A stretch of 64,000 nt of DNA from Methylomonas aurea (GCF_024505045.1 NZ_JANIBM010000005.1:124001-188000), one strand, 5' to 3'. Counted from the stretch's first letter, positions 16,482 through 27,836 are shown. Notes: a model not told the origin generated them from the sequence alone. Translations and numbers: made by a program.

Positions 16482-16754
16482 ATGCCCAAATACATCATCG
16501 AACGCGATATTCCCGGCGCCGGGCAACTGACGCAAGCCGAGCTGCATGGCATTTCCCAAAAATCCTGCGGCGTGTTGCGCGAGATGGGGCCGCGCATTCA
16601 ATGGCTGCATAGCTATGTCACCGGCGACAAGGTGTATTGCATTTACATCGCCGACAGCGAGCAGGCGATCCGCGAGCACGCCGAGCAGGGCGGTTTTCCG
16701 GCCAATCGGATCGAGGAAATCAAGACCGTGATCGATCCGACCACGGCCGATTGA
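16482..16754 (+). CDS. DUF4242 family protein (small ferredoxin-like alpha/beta fold)
   Basis: The protein has 90 residues. It follows a perfect AGGAGG at five-base spacing. The pattern Y-I-I-E-R-D-I-P-G-A-G (residues 4-14), then a helix, I-Q-W-L-H-S-Y-V-T-G-D-K-V-Y-C-I-Y-I-A (about 39-57) and E-x-A-I-R-E-H-A (about 60-68) is that of DUF4242. One member, SCO4226 of Streptomyces, binds nickel, but most members are uncharacterised. The shared operator suggests TetR control. A methanethiol-oxidase-like gene follows after a REP-like repeat, and the two may act together on a sulfur or electrophile stress. That link is an inference. Confidence 0.85.
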   Translation: MPKYIIERDIPGAGQLTQAELHGISQKSCGVLREMGPRIQWLHSYVTGDKVYCIYIADSEQAIREHAEQGGFPANRIEEIKTVIDPTTAD

Positions 16755-16797
16755 GCGATATCAGCTTGCGTATCGCCTATGTTGCGGCCTCAAATGG

Positions 16798-16890
16798 TAG
16801 GCCGGAATAAGCCGTCAGGCGTTTCCGGCAAACCTTTCGACGCAGTCCAGGTAAATTTCTGCCGGAAGCGTTGACGCTTATTCCGGCCTA
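16798..16890. repeat. REP-like long imperfect inverted repeat
   Basis: The left arm begins TAGGCCGGAATAAGC (16798-16812) and the right arm ends GCTTATTCCGGCCTA (16876-16890), so the outer 15 bp are perfectly inverted. Inner GTCA/TTGAC and GTTTCCGGCA/TGCCGGAAGC blocks also pair imperfectly. The GCCGG-containing hairpin units resemble bacterial REP/BIME elements. It sits in the spacer between the DUF4242 gene and the SBP56-type gene. Confidence 0.75.
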
Positions 16891-16925
16891 TATCACCACA
16901 ACACCTTCTCGGGGGAGAGAGCACC

Positions 16926-18239
16926 ATGAACTTTAAACTCAGCACCTTTACCGCCGCGCTGTTGCTCGGCAGCGCCAGTCTGTCGGTCAGCGCCGACGAA
17001 ACCTGTGCCTCGCCGTACATGGCGAAAATCACCGGCCAGGAAGATTTTGTGTACATCTGGACCTTGGGCGCGGAAGGCGTCGGCGACGAGCAGGACAAAC
17101 TGGTCACCGTCGACGTCAACCCAAAATCCAAGCAATACGGCAAAGTTGTCGCCAGCCTATCGGTCGGCGGCCGCAACGAAGCCCACCATTCCGACTTTAC
17201 CGACGACCGCCGCTTTCTTTGGGCCGGCGGTCTGGATACCAACAAAATCTTTATCTTCGATGTTGCCACCGATCCGGCCAAGCCCAAACTGACTAAAACC
17301 ATCACCGATTTCGTCGCCAAGAGCGGCGGCGTGGTAGGTCCGCACAGTCTGTACGCATTGCCGGGACGGATGGTCATCACTGGACTGTCCAATAATAAAG
17401 ACCACGGCGGTCGCACCGCGATTGTGGAGTACAGCAATGCCGGCGACTACATCGCCACCTATTGGCTGCCGACCGACGACAATCTGCAGGGTGCGATCAA
17501 ATCCGGCAAATACGCCGACGGCTACAACTACGATGTCCGCGCCCTGCCGCGCAAGAACCTGATGTTGACTTCATCGTTCACCGGCTGGTCGAACTACATG
17601 ATGGATTTCGGCAAGATGTTGAACGATCCGGAAGCGATGAAGCGTTTCGGCAATACCGTGGTGCAATGGGACTTGCACAGCCGCCAGCCGAAAAAAGTGT
17701 TCGACGTGCCGGGGGCTCCGCTGGAAATCCGTTGCGCCTGGGACGAAGCGCATAATTACTGCTTCACCAGCACCGCGCTGACTTCGAAAATCTGGCTGAT
17801 TTACCAGGACGACAAAGGCGAATGGCAAGCCAAGGACGTCGCCGACATTGGCGAACCGGCCAAGGTGCCGTTGCCGGTGGATATTTCGATCTCCAGCGAC
17901 GACAAGACCTTGTGGGTCAACACCTTCATGGACGGCAAGACCCGCCGCTTCGACATCAGCGACCCGTTCCACCCCAAACAAGTGTTCGAGCAAAAAATCG
18001 GCGCCCAGGTCAACATGGTGTCGTCGAGCTGGGACGGCAAGCGCCTGTATTACACCTCGTCGCTGCTGGCCAATTGGGACAAGAAAGGCGCCGACAACGA
18101 GCAGTACTTCAAGGCTTATAGTTGGGACGGCGACAAGTTGACCGAGCAGTTCTCGATCGACTTCAATAAAGAGAAGCTGGGCAGGGCGCACCAGATGCGG
18201 TTCGGCGCCTACGCCTTGTACGGTAAAGCGCCGAAATAA
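16926..18239 (+). CDS. mtoX: selenium-binding protein 56 / methanethiol oxidase family protein, periplasmic
   Basis: The protein has 437 residues with a signal peptide (MNFKLSTFTAALLLGSASLSVSA, cleavage near residue 23) and a GGGGGAGAG ribosome-binding site. The body is the SBP56 beta-propeller: R-N-E-A-H-H-S-D-F (about 82-90), G-G-V-V-G-P-H-S-L-Y (about 136-145), Y-N-Y-D-V-R (about 199-204) and the end R-A-H-Q-M-R-F-G (about 421-428). These His residues fit the copper-binding set of bacterial methanethiol oxidases, which turn methanethiol into formaldehyde, hydrogen sulfide and hydrogen peroxide. In a methylotroph the formaldehyde could be assimilated. The enzyme assignment is by family; substrate and symbol are likely, not certain. 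Confidence 0.85.
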   Translation: MNFKLSTFTAALLLGSASLSVSADETCASPYMAKITGQEDFVYIWTLGAEGVGDEQDKLVTVDVNPKSKQYGKVVASLSVGGRNEAHHSDFTDDRRFLWAGGLDTNKIFIFDVATDPAKPKLTKTITDFVAKSGGVVGPHSLYALPGRMVITGLSNNKDHGGRTAIVEYSNAGDYIATYWLPTDDNLQGAIKSGKYADGYNYDVRALPRKNLMLTSSFTGWSNYMMDFGKMLNDPEAMKRFGNTVVQWDLHSRQPKKVFDVPGAPLEIRCAWDEAHNYCFTSTALTSKIWLIYQDDKGEWQAKDVADIGEPAKVPLPVDISISSDDKTLWVNTFMDGKTRRFDISDPFHPKQVFEQKIGAQVNMVSSSWDGKRLYYTSSLLANWDKKGADNEQYFKAYSWDGDKLTEQFSIDFNKEKLGRAHQMRFGAYALYGKAPK

Positions 18240-18252
18240 GCGGTTGGCCCGC

Positions 18253-18326
18253 TGACCGCTGCCGGATTAGGCGAGCGGTCAGTGAGGGCGGAGACTGTGC
18301 TACGGCTCCCGTGCTTAACGGGGGCC
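18253..18326. terminator. two hairpins between the converging SBP56-type and gatB genes
   Basis: The first is TGACCGCT / AGCGGTCA (18253-18260 with 18274-18281, 13-base loop). The second is GGCTCCCGT / ACGGGGGCC (18304-18312 with 18318-18326, five-base loop, one G-T pair). Neither has a strong T-run. Their position between converging genes suggests transcript ends for both strands. Confidence 0.5.
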
Positions 18327-18333
18327 GCTACGC

Positions 18334-19770
18334 TTAGCCTTTAAGCTTGGCAATCAACATTTTGTTGACTTCGGCCGGGTTGGCCTTGCCTTGGGTCTGC
18401 TTCATGATCTGGCCGACCAGAGCCATCAGCGCTTTTTCTTTGCCGGACAAATATTGCTCTACCGGCCCCGGATTGGCGGCGATGACGCTGTCGACGATGG
18501 CTTCGATGGCGCCGGTGTCGGTGATTTGCTTCAGGCCTTCTTTTTCGATGATTTCATCCGCGGTTTCGCTGCCGTTCCACAGTTTGTCGAACACCTGCTT
18601 CGCGGTCTTGCCGGAAATGGTGTTGTCGGCGACACGTTTCAGCAGGCCGGCCAAGCGGTCGGCGCTGACCGGGCAATCGCCGATTTCCAGGCCGGCCTTG
18701 TTCAGTGCGCCGAGCACATCCCCGGTCAGCCAGTTGGTCGCCAGTTTGGCTTCGCCGGATTCGGTCACGACTTGTTCGTAAAAGTCGGCCAGTTCGCGAG
18801 ACGAGGTCAAGGTGGCGGCGCTTTCGCCGTCCATGCCGTATTGGGCAATGAAGCGTTGTTTTTTGGCGTCGGGCAGTTCCGGCAACGTGGCGCGAATTTC
18901 CGCTTTCAGCGATTCTTCGATTACGACCGGCAGCAAGTCCGGGTCCGGGAAATAGCGGTAGTCGTTGGCTTCTTCCTTGCTGCGCATGGAACGGGTTTCG
19001 TCTTTGTTGGCGTCGTACAAGCGGGTTTCCTGGACGACTTTGCCGCCACCCTCGATGATGTCGATTTGCCGCTCGATTTCGTGATTGATGGCCTTTTCGA
19101 CGAATTTAAAGGAGTTGATGTTCTTGATTTCGGCTCTAGTGCCGAATTCGGCGTGGCCTTTGGGGCGGACCGACACGTTGGCGTCGCAACGGAACGAACC
19201 TTCCTGCATGTTACCGTCGCAAATTTCCAGGTAGCGCACCAGTTCGTGCAATTTGCGCATGTAGGCCACGGCTTCCTTGGCCGAGCGCATGTCCGGCTCT
19301 GACACGATTTCCAGCAGCGGCGTCCCGGCGCGGTTGAGATCGATGCCGGTCAGACCGTGAAAGTCTTCGTGCAGCGATTTGCCGGCGTCTTCTTCCAAAT
19401 GGGCGCGGGTGATGCCGATGCGTTTGGTTTCGCCGTCAACTTCAATATCCAGATGGCCGTTGCCGACGATCGGCAGTTCGAACTGGCTGATCTGATAGCC
19501 TTTCGGCAAGTCCGGATAAAAGTAGTTTTTGCGGGCGAAGATTGAGTGTGGAGCGATGTCGGCGTCGATGGCCAAGCCGAAGGTCACCGCTTTGCGCACC
19601 GCGTCTTCGTTCAACACCGGTAATACGCCGGGCAAGCCCAAGTCAACCGCGCAGGCCTGGGTGTTGGGCTCGGCGCCGTAAGCGGTGGCGGCGCCGGAGA
19701 AGATTTTGGATTTAGTAGACAGTTGGGTATGGATTTCCAAGCCGATGACGGCTTCCCATTGTGAGCTCAT
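18334..19770 (-). CDS. gatB: Asp-tRNA(Asn)/Glu-tRNA(Gln) amidotransferase subunit B
   Basis: The protein has 478 residues, the standard GatB length. Diagnostic elements are the N-terminal IGLEIHTQL (about 9-17), S-x-x-K-x-F-S-x-A, [14 protein letters not shown] (about 112-125), the EEDAGKS loop and [12 protein letters not shown] (about 208-219). The C-terminal YqeY-like tail ends with the [10 protein letters not shown] helix that binds tRNA. GatB activates the misacylated aminoacyl-tRNA with ATP and, with GatA and GatC, amidates it. It is the last gene of gatC-gatA-(Uma2-like)-gatB on the minus strand; the Uma2-like gene separates it from gatA. Confidence 0.98.
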   Translation of the reverse strand: MSSQWEAVIGLEIHTQLSTKSKIFSGAATAYGAEPNTQACAVDLGLPGVLPVLNEDAVRKAVTFGLAIDADIAPHSIFARKNYFYPDLPKGYQISQFELPIVGNGHLDIEVDGETKRIGITRAHLEEDAGKSLHEDFHGLTGIDLNRAGTPLLEIVSEPDMRSAKEAVAYMRKLHELVRYLEICDGNMQEGSFRCDANVSVRPKGHAEFGTRAEIKNINSFKFVEKAINHEIERQIDIIEGGGKVVQETRLYDANKDETRSMRSKEEANDYRYFPDPDLLPVVIEESLKAEIRATLPELPDAKKQRFIAQYGMDGESAATLTSSRELADFYEQVVTESGEAKLATNWLTGDVLGALNKAGLEIGDCPVSADRLAGLLKRVADNTISGKTAKQVFDKLWNGSETADEIIEKEGLKQITDTGAIEAIVDSVIAANPGPVEQYLSGKEKALMALVGQIMKQTQGKANPAEVNKMLIAKLKG

Positions 19771-19789
19771 GTTGCTTTCCTTTTAAAAC

Positions 19790-20392
19790 TTATTCGGCAA
19801 AAACGTCGTTCAGGTCGATTTGCAGATCGGGGAATAAATGTGGGGCGGCGGTTTCGTTACCGGGATACAAGGCGCGCAGTTGATATTTGCCGCTATCGTC
19901 AAGCACGAACTGTTGCACAATTTGCTCGTACGGAAAGACCAGCCAATATTCGATCACACCGCTTTCTTCGTATAAGTCATATTTCAGGCGCACTTCCCTG
20001 CGACTGTTGCCTGGGGAAAGAATCTCGATAATCCAATCCGGGGCGCCGTCGCAACCTTGCTCAGTCAGTTTATCCTGGTCGCAGATCACACAAAGATCGG
20101 GCTGCACAACGCTAAAAGCTTCGCGGTTAGTCAGTAGCGATTTGCGACGGTCGTAAAGCTTGACGTCGAACGGGGCGATAAAGATTTCACAACTTTTACG
20201 CAAGAAGTAGTTATCAATTGGTCGCAATAACTTAAGCGCGATCCTTTGATGCTTGACATTGGGTGCCGGCGACATCGCCATGATCTTGCCCTTGATCAGT
20301 TCGACCGATTCCTCGAGCTGCCAGGTCAAATAATCGGCGTAGCTGTAGGTGCCGTCGGGATCCAGTTGCGATAATTGCGTGATAGGCGCCAT
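19790..20392 (-). CDS. Uma2-family (DUF820) restriction-endonuclease-like protein
   Basis: The protein has 200 residues. The DUF820/Uma2 pattern is present: Y-S-Y-A-D-Y-L-T-W and V-E-L-I-K-G-K-I-M-A-M-S-P-A-P (about 31-45), V-V/Q-P-D-L-C-V-I-C (about 96-104), then D-W-I-I-E-I-L-S-P-G-N-S-R-R-E-V-R-L-K (about 118-136) and Y-x-E-S-G-V-I-E-Y-W-L-V. The Asp, Glu and Lys fit a PD-(D/E)XK nuclease fold. These proteins are most frequent in cyanobacteria and Chloroflexi and their function is unknown. The gene lies between gatA and gatB with spacings of 13 and 19 bases, an unusual place that suggests insertion into the gat operon without breaking it. Confidence 0.88.
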   Translation of the reverse strand: MAPITQLSQLDPDGTYSYADYLTWQLEESVELIKGKIMAMSPAPNVKHQRIALKLLRPIDNYFLRKSCEIFIAPFDVKLYDRRKSLLTNREAFSVVQPDLCVICDQDKLTEQGCDGAPDWIIEILSPGNSRREVRLKYDLYEESGVIEYWLVFPYEQIVQQFVLDDSGKYQLRALYPGNETAAPHLFPDLQIDLNDVFAE

Positions 20393-20405
20393 GGTGCCTC
20401 CCGTG

Positions 20406-21857
<1,452 letters not shown>

Positions 21858-21866
21858 GGGGTGTCC

Positions 21867-22154
21867 TTACTCGATGACTTTGGGAACCAGATACAAACCG
21901 GCTTCGGTTTGCGGGGCGATGGCTTGAAAATGCTCGCGCTGGTTGGTTTCGGTGACGCGGTCGGCGCGCAGGCGCTGGGTTTGGTCCAAGGGATGCGCCA
22001 TCGGCGCGATGCCGGCGGTATCGAGTTGGCCCATTTTGGTCATCAAATCCAAGATGCCGGACAGGTCTTGCGCATAGTGTTCGACGTCTTGTTCGGCAAT
22101 GCCCAACCTTGCCAGGTGAGCGATTTTTTTAACGTCATTCGCCGTTAAGGACAT
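21867..22154 (-). CDS. gatC: Asp-tRNA(Asn)/Glu-tRNA(Gln) amidotransferase subunit C
   Basis: The protein has 95 residues, the standard GatC size. The start (MSLTANDVKKIAHLARLGI) and the middle (L-S-G-I-L-D-L-M-T-K-M-G-Q-L-D-T-A-G-I-A-P-M-A-H-P) match the family closely. GatC wraps GatA and GatB and stabilises the heterotrimer. It is the first gene of the minus-strand gat operon and diverges from mreB across a 114-base spacer. Confidence 0.97.
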   Translation of the reverse strand: MSLTANDVKKIAHLARLGIAEQDVEHYAQDLSGILDLMTKMGQLDTAGIAPMAHPLDQTQRLRADRVTETNQREHFQAIAPQTEAGLYLVPKVIE

Positions 22155-22200
22155 TCTTCTAACTCCAGGTTTTCTTAGTAAAACTATGATACTTTATATC

Positions 22201-22230
22201 TTGCTCAAATACCCGCTTGATTGATAAAGT
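22201..22230 (+). promoter_or_regulatory. candidate sigma-70 promoter of mreB
   Basis: A TTGCTC (-35-like, 22201-22206) and TAAAGT (-10-like, 22225-22230) stand 18 bases apart in the AT-rich spacer between the divergent gatC and mreB genes, about 38 bases before the mreB start. The fit to consensus is moderate. Confidence 0.35.
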
Positions 22231-22232
22231 AG

Positions 22233-23312
<1,080 letters not shown>

Positions 23313-23477
23313 AATCCGCCAGAATTCTCTCCGGGCCCGGTGGGGAAATCCGACTCCCAGCCGTCTCAATCAATAGGTTTCTATTTTGCCCGGCAGTGCG
23401 CCGCGGACCGGGCCGGACCGCGCCCGTATGCATTGGCGGCGATTTTGATCGTTGCGTTTAGACATTAGAGGTTTGCC

Positions 23478-24377
23478 ATCAAACTCTTATTCGCCAAAGG
23501 TCCATCGCTTAACACCCGCTTATTGGTAGCGTTGCTGGTTTCCGTTTCGATGCTGGTCGTCGATTACCGCAGTGAGCGGCTAAGCCGCTTGCGTTCGCTG
23601 CTGTCCGTGCTTACCTATCCGTTGCAGGCGCTGGCTTCGTTGCCGGTCGATTTGTCCCATTCCTTTGCCGATACCGTCATTTCCTTCGTCGAACTGCAAA
23701 AAGAGAACCGCCGCCTGAAGGAGCAGCAATTCGTCAACGACGCCAAGTTACTGAAACTGGCGGCATTGGAGAAGGAGAACACTCGACTGCGGATGCTATT
23801 GGAAAACTCGTTTCAACTCGGCGAGCAGGTGCTGGTCGCGGAACTGGTCTCGGTCAAACTAGCGCCTTACGAGCATACCGTCGTGGTAAACAAGGGCACC
23901 CGTTTCGGCGTTCATGCCGAACAGCCTGTGTTGGATGCCAACGGCATCGTCGGCCAGGTGATTCGGGCTTTGCCGTCCAGTTCCGAGGTGATGTTGATTA
24001 CCGACCCCGACCATGCTATCCCGGTGCAAGTCAACCGCAACGGTTTGCGTACCATTGCCTTCGGTACCGGCCAACCCAACCGCCTGCATTTGCCGTTCCT
24101 GGCGAATAACGCCGATGTCGTGCCGGGCGATCTGTTGGTCACCTCCGGCCTGGGCGGCGTGTTTCCGGCAGGCTATCCGGTCGCGGTGGTCGACAAGTTC
24201 GAAGCCCGGCCGGATAAATCTTTCGCCAACATTTATGCCACGCCCAAAGCCGATCTGGAAAAAAGCCGGGAGTTCTTGATCGTCTGGAGCCATTCGACGC
24301 CGGTGGTGCTGGGCGAACCGGGCAAGCCGCCGGCCGATGCTCAAGACGGACGGGAGAGTGCCAATGGCGCGCCTTGA
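23478..24377 (+). CDS. mreC: rod-shape-determining protein MreC, apparent ATC start
   Basis: The protein has about 299 residues from 23478. The family N-terminus (basic stretch, then F-x-x-G-P-S-L-x-x-R-L-L and one membrane helix) is present only if translation starts at an ATC at 23478: the codons read I-K-L-L-F-A-K-G-P-S-L-N-T-R-L-L. A GAGG ribosome-binding sequence lies six bases before it. The first in-frame conventional start, TTG at 23523, would remove this conserved segment. A coiled coil follows (about 60-100), then the two beta-barrel domains (SVKLAPYEHTVVVNKGTRFGV; V-P-G-D-L-L-V-T-S-G-L-G-G-V-F-P-A-G-Y-P-V). MreC links MreB to PBP2 in the periplasm. The start codon could also reflect a sequence error. 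Confidence 0.9.
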   Translation: MKLLFAKGPSLNTRLLVALLVSVSMLVVDYRSERLSRLRSLLSVLTYPLQALASLPVDLSHSFADTVISFVELQKENRRLKEQQFVNDAKLLKLAALEKENTRLRMLLENSFQLGEQVLVAELVSVKLAPYEHTVVVNKGTRFGVHAEQPVLDANGIVGQVIRALPSSSEVMLITDPDHAIPVQVNRNGLRTIAFGTGQPNRLHLPFLANNADVVPGDLLVTSGLGGVFPAGYPVAVVDKFEARPDKSFANIYATPKADLEKSREFLIVWSHSTPVVLGEPGKPPADAQDGRESANGAP

Positions 24378-24852
24378 TGTGTTGGCTGGGACCTATTTCG
24401 TGGTTACCGTTGCCGCGGCGATGGTGCTGAGGGTGATGTCGTTATTTCCGGCGATGGACATATTCAACCCGGACTGGGTGGCGCTGGTTTTGATTTACTG
24501 GGCGATCGCGCTGCCTGAGCGCTTCGGCGTATTTTCCGCCTGGACGGTCGGGCTATTGGCCGACGTGTTGACCGGCCGATTGTTGGGCCAATACGCGCTG
24601 ATCTATGCCTTGATCTGTTATTTCAGCATCAACGAGCATCGTCGTCTGCGCCAATTTCCGATCGTGCAACAGTGCCTGTGGGTGTTTTTCTGTTTGTTGG
24701 GATCGCAATGTGTCACTTTCGGTTTGGAAAGCATGCGGGCCGGCAACCGCTTGCAGTTGGAGTTCTGGTATCCGGTACTAAGCGCGACTGTGGCATGGCC
24801 GTTGGTGTTTATGGTGCTGCGCTATATCCGGGTCATGGCGCGCATCGTCTGA
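24364..24852 (+). CDS. mreD: rod-shape-determining protein MreD
   Basis: The protein has 162 residues from ATG 24364, which overlaps the last 14 bases of mreC and follows a GGGAGAG sequence. It is very hydrophobic with about five membrane segments and the conserved F-N-P-D-W-V-A-L-V-L-I-Y-W-A-I-A-L-P-E-R-F-G stretch (about 35-56), then G-L-L-A-D-V-L-T-G-R-L-L-G-Q-Y-A-L. MreD is the small inner-membrane partner of MreC in the elongasome. The overlap suggests coupled translation. Confidence 0.95.
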   Translation: MARLDVLAGTYFVVTVAAAMVLRVMSLFPAMDIFNPDWVALVLIYWAIALPERFGVFSAWTVGLLADVLTGRLLGQYALIYALICYFSINEHRRLRQFPIVQQCLWVFFCLLGSQCVTFGLESMRAGNRLQLEFWYPVLSATVAWPLVFMVLRYIRVMARIV

Positions 24853-24858
24853 TCGGGC

Positions 24859-26709
24859 ATGGATAGAAAATTCGCGATCAAGGATCCGTTGGCGGAAAGC
24901 CGGCTGTTTTTGAGCCGCATCGTTACGGCTTTTATCCTGATATTGTTCCTGATTGTCGGGCTGGTGGTGCGGCTGGTATACCTGCAAGTGGTCGGCCACG
25001 AACACTATGCCACTTTGTCCAAGGACAACCGCATCAAAATTTCGCCGTTGCCGCCCACCCGGGGCGTGATTTACGACCGCAAAGGCCGGATGTTGGCAGA
25101 GAATGTACCGACTTACAGCCTGGAATTGATTCCGGAGCAGATCGGCGATCTGGACGATACGCTGAGGCGTCTGCAGCAGTTGCTGAACATCTCCGAAGAA
25201 AAAATCGATGCCTTTCATAAGTTGCGCAAGCGCAACAAATCCTTTGCCACGACGCCGCTACTGCAAAATCTGACCGATGAGGATGTCGCCAAATTTGCCG
25301 TAGTGCGGCCGTATTTTCCCGGCGTCGACGTCTACGCCCGTCTGGTGCGGCATTACCCCTACGCCGATCTGGCCGCGCACGTAGTGGGCTATGTCGGCAG
25401 GATCAGCGAGGACGAACTGAAAAAGCTGCCGCTGGAACAATACCGCGGTACCGACCAGATCGGCAAAGTCGGCATCGAAAAATATTATGAAAGCCATTTG
25501 CTCGGTACCGCCGGTTACGAGGAAATCGAAACCAACGCCCAGTCCAGAGCCTTGCGCACCGTATCGACGGTGGAGCCGGTGGCCGGATCGAACATCTATT
25601 TGACGCTGGATATCGATCTGCAAAAAATCGCCTACGATGCCTTGCATGAATACAACGGCGCGGCGGTGGCGATCGAGATCAAGACCGGCGGGGTGTTGGT
25701 GTTCGCCAGCCGGCCCGGCTTCGATCCCAATCCGTTCGTGTCCGGTATCTCGGCCAAGGATTACAAAGCCTTGAAAGACTCCGAAGACCAACCCTTGTAT
25801 AACCGGGCCTTGCGCGGCTTGTATCCGCCGGGGTCGACGATGAAACCGTTCTATGCGCTGGCCGGCCTGGAGTACGGCGTGATCGATTACGGCCACCGCC
25901 TGTTTTGCCCCGGCTATTACAAACTGCCCAACGTCGACCACAAATACCGGGATTGGAAGAAATGGGGCCACGGCATGGTCGATATGAACGAAGCGATCAC
26001 CGAATCCTGCGACGTCTACTTTTATGATCTGGCGATGGCCTTGGGCATCGACAAGATGTCCAGTTTCATGAGCAAATTCGGCTTCGGCGAAAAGAGCGGT
26101 ATCGATCTGGTCGGCGAGGTCGACGGCCTGATGCCGTCCAAGGAATGGAAACGGCGTTACCGCAACCAGGCCTGGTTTCCCGGCGAGACCGTGATTACAG
26201 GCATTGGCCAAGGTTATACCCAAGTCACCCCGTTACAATTGGCGCGCGCCACTGCGACGCTGGCCAATTACGGCAAAGTGGTCAACCCGCACCTGGTGCA
26301 GGAAATCATCACCCCGGATTTCGCCGCGCCGCCCGAGCTGCGTATCGTCCCCGACATCCCGTTGAAACCGGCCAACGTCGACAACATTCTCCGCGCCATG
26401 ACCAACGTGGTGCACAGCCAGCGCGGCACCGCAAAGCTGATCGCAAAAAATATCAATTACCAGATCGCCGGCAAAACTGGAACTGCGCAGGTATTCACGG
26501 TCAAGCAGGAAGAGAAATACAACGAGGACGCGATCGACTTTAAAATGCGCGACCATGCCTTGTTTATCGCCTTGGCGCCGGTGCACGACCCGCAAATCGC
26601 CGTTGCCGTGATCGCCGAGCATGGCGGCCATGGCGGTTCGGTTGCCGCACCAATTGCCGCCGAAATCATCGATGCTTACCTTAACCAGACCGGGGAAGCT
26701 GCGCCATGA
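24859..26709 (+). CDS. mrdA: penicillin-binding protein 2, peptidoglycan transpeptidase for elongation
   Basis: The protein has 616 residues. It has an N-terminal membrane anchor (about 22-45), the dimerisation region with P-P-T-R-G-V-I-Y-D-R-K-G (about 65-76), and the transpeptidase domain with the SxxK motif Ser326-T-M-K329, S-C-D-V-Y-F (SxN-like, about residue 380) and K-T-G-T-A (about 540). It cross-links peptidoglycan during side-wall growth with RodA and MreCD and is the target of mecillinam. It starts six bases after mreD and overlaps mrdB by four bases. Confidence 0.98.
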   Translation: MDRKFAIKDPLAESRLFLSRIVTAFILILFLIVGLVVRLVYLQVVGHEHYATLSKDNRIKISPLPPTRGVIYDRKGRMLAENVPTYSLELIPEQIGDLDDTLRRLQQLLNISEEKIDAFHKLRKRNKSFATTPLLQNLTDEDVAKFAVVRPYFPGVDVYARLVRHYPYADLAAHVVGYVGRISEDELKKLPLEQYRGTDQIGKVGIEKYYESHLLGTAGYEEIETNAQSRALRTVSTVEPVAGSNIYLTLDIDLQKIAYDALHEYNGAAVAIEIKTGGVLVFASRPGFDPNPFVSGISAKDYKALKDSEDQPLYNRALRGLYPPGSTMKPFYALAGLEYGVIDYGHRLFCPGYYKLPNVDHKYRDWKKWGHGMVDMNEAITESCDVYFYDLAMALGIDKMSSFMSKFGFGEKSGIDLVGEVDGLMPSKEWKRRYRNQAWFPGETVITGIGQGYTQVTPLQLARATATLANYGKVVNPHLVQEIITPDFAAPPELRIVPDIPLKPANVDNILRAMTNVVHSQRGTAKLIAKNINYQIAGKTGTAQVFTVKQEEKYNEDAIDFKMRDHALFIALAPVHDPQIAVAVIAEHGGHGGSVAAPIAAEIIDAYLNQTGEAAP

Positions 26710-27836
26710 GACATGAAATGCGCGACGAGCAGTTTCAAACGCCGTCGTTACTTGGCAATCTGCTGCGCAAATTGCATATCGATATACCGCTGTTCATCGG
26801 TCTGCTGATGATTCTGGCGTTGAGTTTCGTGATTTTATACAGTGCCGGCGGTCAGGAAGTGGCGATGCTGGTGCGTCATGCCAGCCGTGCAGGATTGGCG
26901 ATCGGCCTGATGGCGGTATTGGCGCAGATCAATCCGCGCCGATTTCAGACCTTTTCCGTCGCCCTGTTTTCGGTCTGCGTATTGCTGCTGGTCGCCGTCG
27001 CGGTCATCGGCCAGATCAGCATGGGGGCTCAGCGTTGGCTGGATCTGGGGTTTTTTAGGTTTCAACCGTCCGAGTTCACCAAGATCAGTGCGCCGATGAT
27101 GGTGGCTTGGTATTTGGCCGAACATTCGTTACCGCCCAAGCCCAAACATGTGATGATCGCGGCCGGCCTGTTGCTGGTGCCGGTATTATTGATCGCCAAG
27201 CAACCCGATTTGGGGACGGCGTTGTTGGTGGCTAGTTCGGGGGCGGCGGTGTTGTTTTTTGCCGGCTTGTCGTGGTGGTTCATGCTGAGTGCGGTCGTCG
27301 TGCTGGCAGCGTCGACACCGATTCTGTGGCACTTCATGCGGGAATACCAACGCAATCGGGTATTGACGCTGTTCAATCCGGAGGCCGATCCGATGGGCAC
27401 CGGTTACCACATTATCCAATCGAAAATTGCGATCGGCTCGGGCGGCATCAACGGTAAGGGCTGGTTGGGCAGCACCCAGGCCGAATTGGATTTTCTGCCG
27501 GAAAGTTCCACCGATTTCATCTTCGCAGTGTTCGCCGAAGAGTTCGGTTTGTTCGGCTGCGTCGGTCTGCTGCTGTTGTACTTGTTGGTCATCAGCCGCT
27601 GTTTTTACATCGCGGTGCAGGCTCAGGATACCTATTGCCGATTGCTGGCCGGCAGCCTGTCGTTTACCTTTTTTGTCTACGTATTTGTCAATATCGGCAT
27701 GGTGATCGGTATTTTGCCGGTGGTCGGCGTGCCGCTGCCGCTGGTCAGTTACGGCGGCACGTCGATGGTGACATTGATGGCCGGATTCGGTATTTTGATG
27801 TCCATCCATACCCACCGGAAGTTGTTGCCGGTATAA
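26706..27836 (+). CDS. mrdB: peptidoglycan glycosyltransferase RodA
   Basis: The protein has 376 residues with about ten membrane segments and the SEDS signature near the C-terminus (GMVIGILPVVGVPLPLVSYGG, about 338-358). The extracellular loop has R-W-L-D-L-G-F-F-R-F-Q-P-S-E and the Asp of the WxxxG region that polymerises lipid II. RodA partners PBP2. The ATG overlaps the mrdA stop (ATGA), so the pair is translationally coupled. Confidence 0.98.
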   Translation: MRHEMRDEQFQTPSLLGNLLRKLHIDIPLFIGLLMILALSFVILYSAGGQEVAMLVRHASRAGLAIGLMAVLAQINPRRFQTFSVALFSVCVLLLVAVAVIGQISMGAQRWLDLGFFRFQPSEFTKISAPMMVAWYLAEHSLPPKPKHVMIAAGLLLVPVLLIAKQPDLGTALLVASSGAAVLFFAGLSWWFMLSAVVVLAASTPILWHFMREYQRNRVLTLFNPEADPMGTGYHIIQSKIAIGSGGINGKGWLGSTQAELDFLPESSTDFIFAVFAEEFGLFGCVGLLLLYLLVISRCFYIAVQAQDTYCRLLAGSLSFTFFVYVFVNIGMVIGILPVVGVPLPLVSYGGTSMVTLMAGFGILMSIHTHRKLLPV

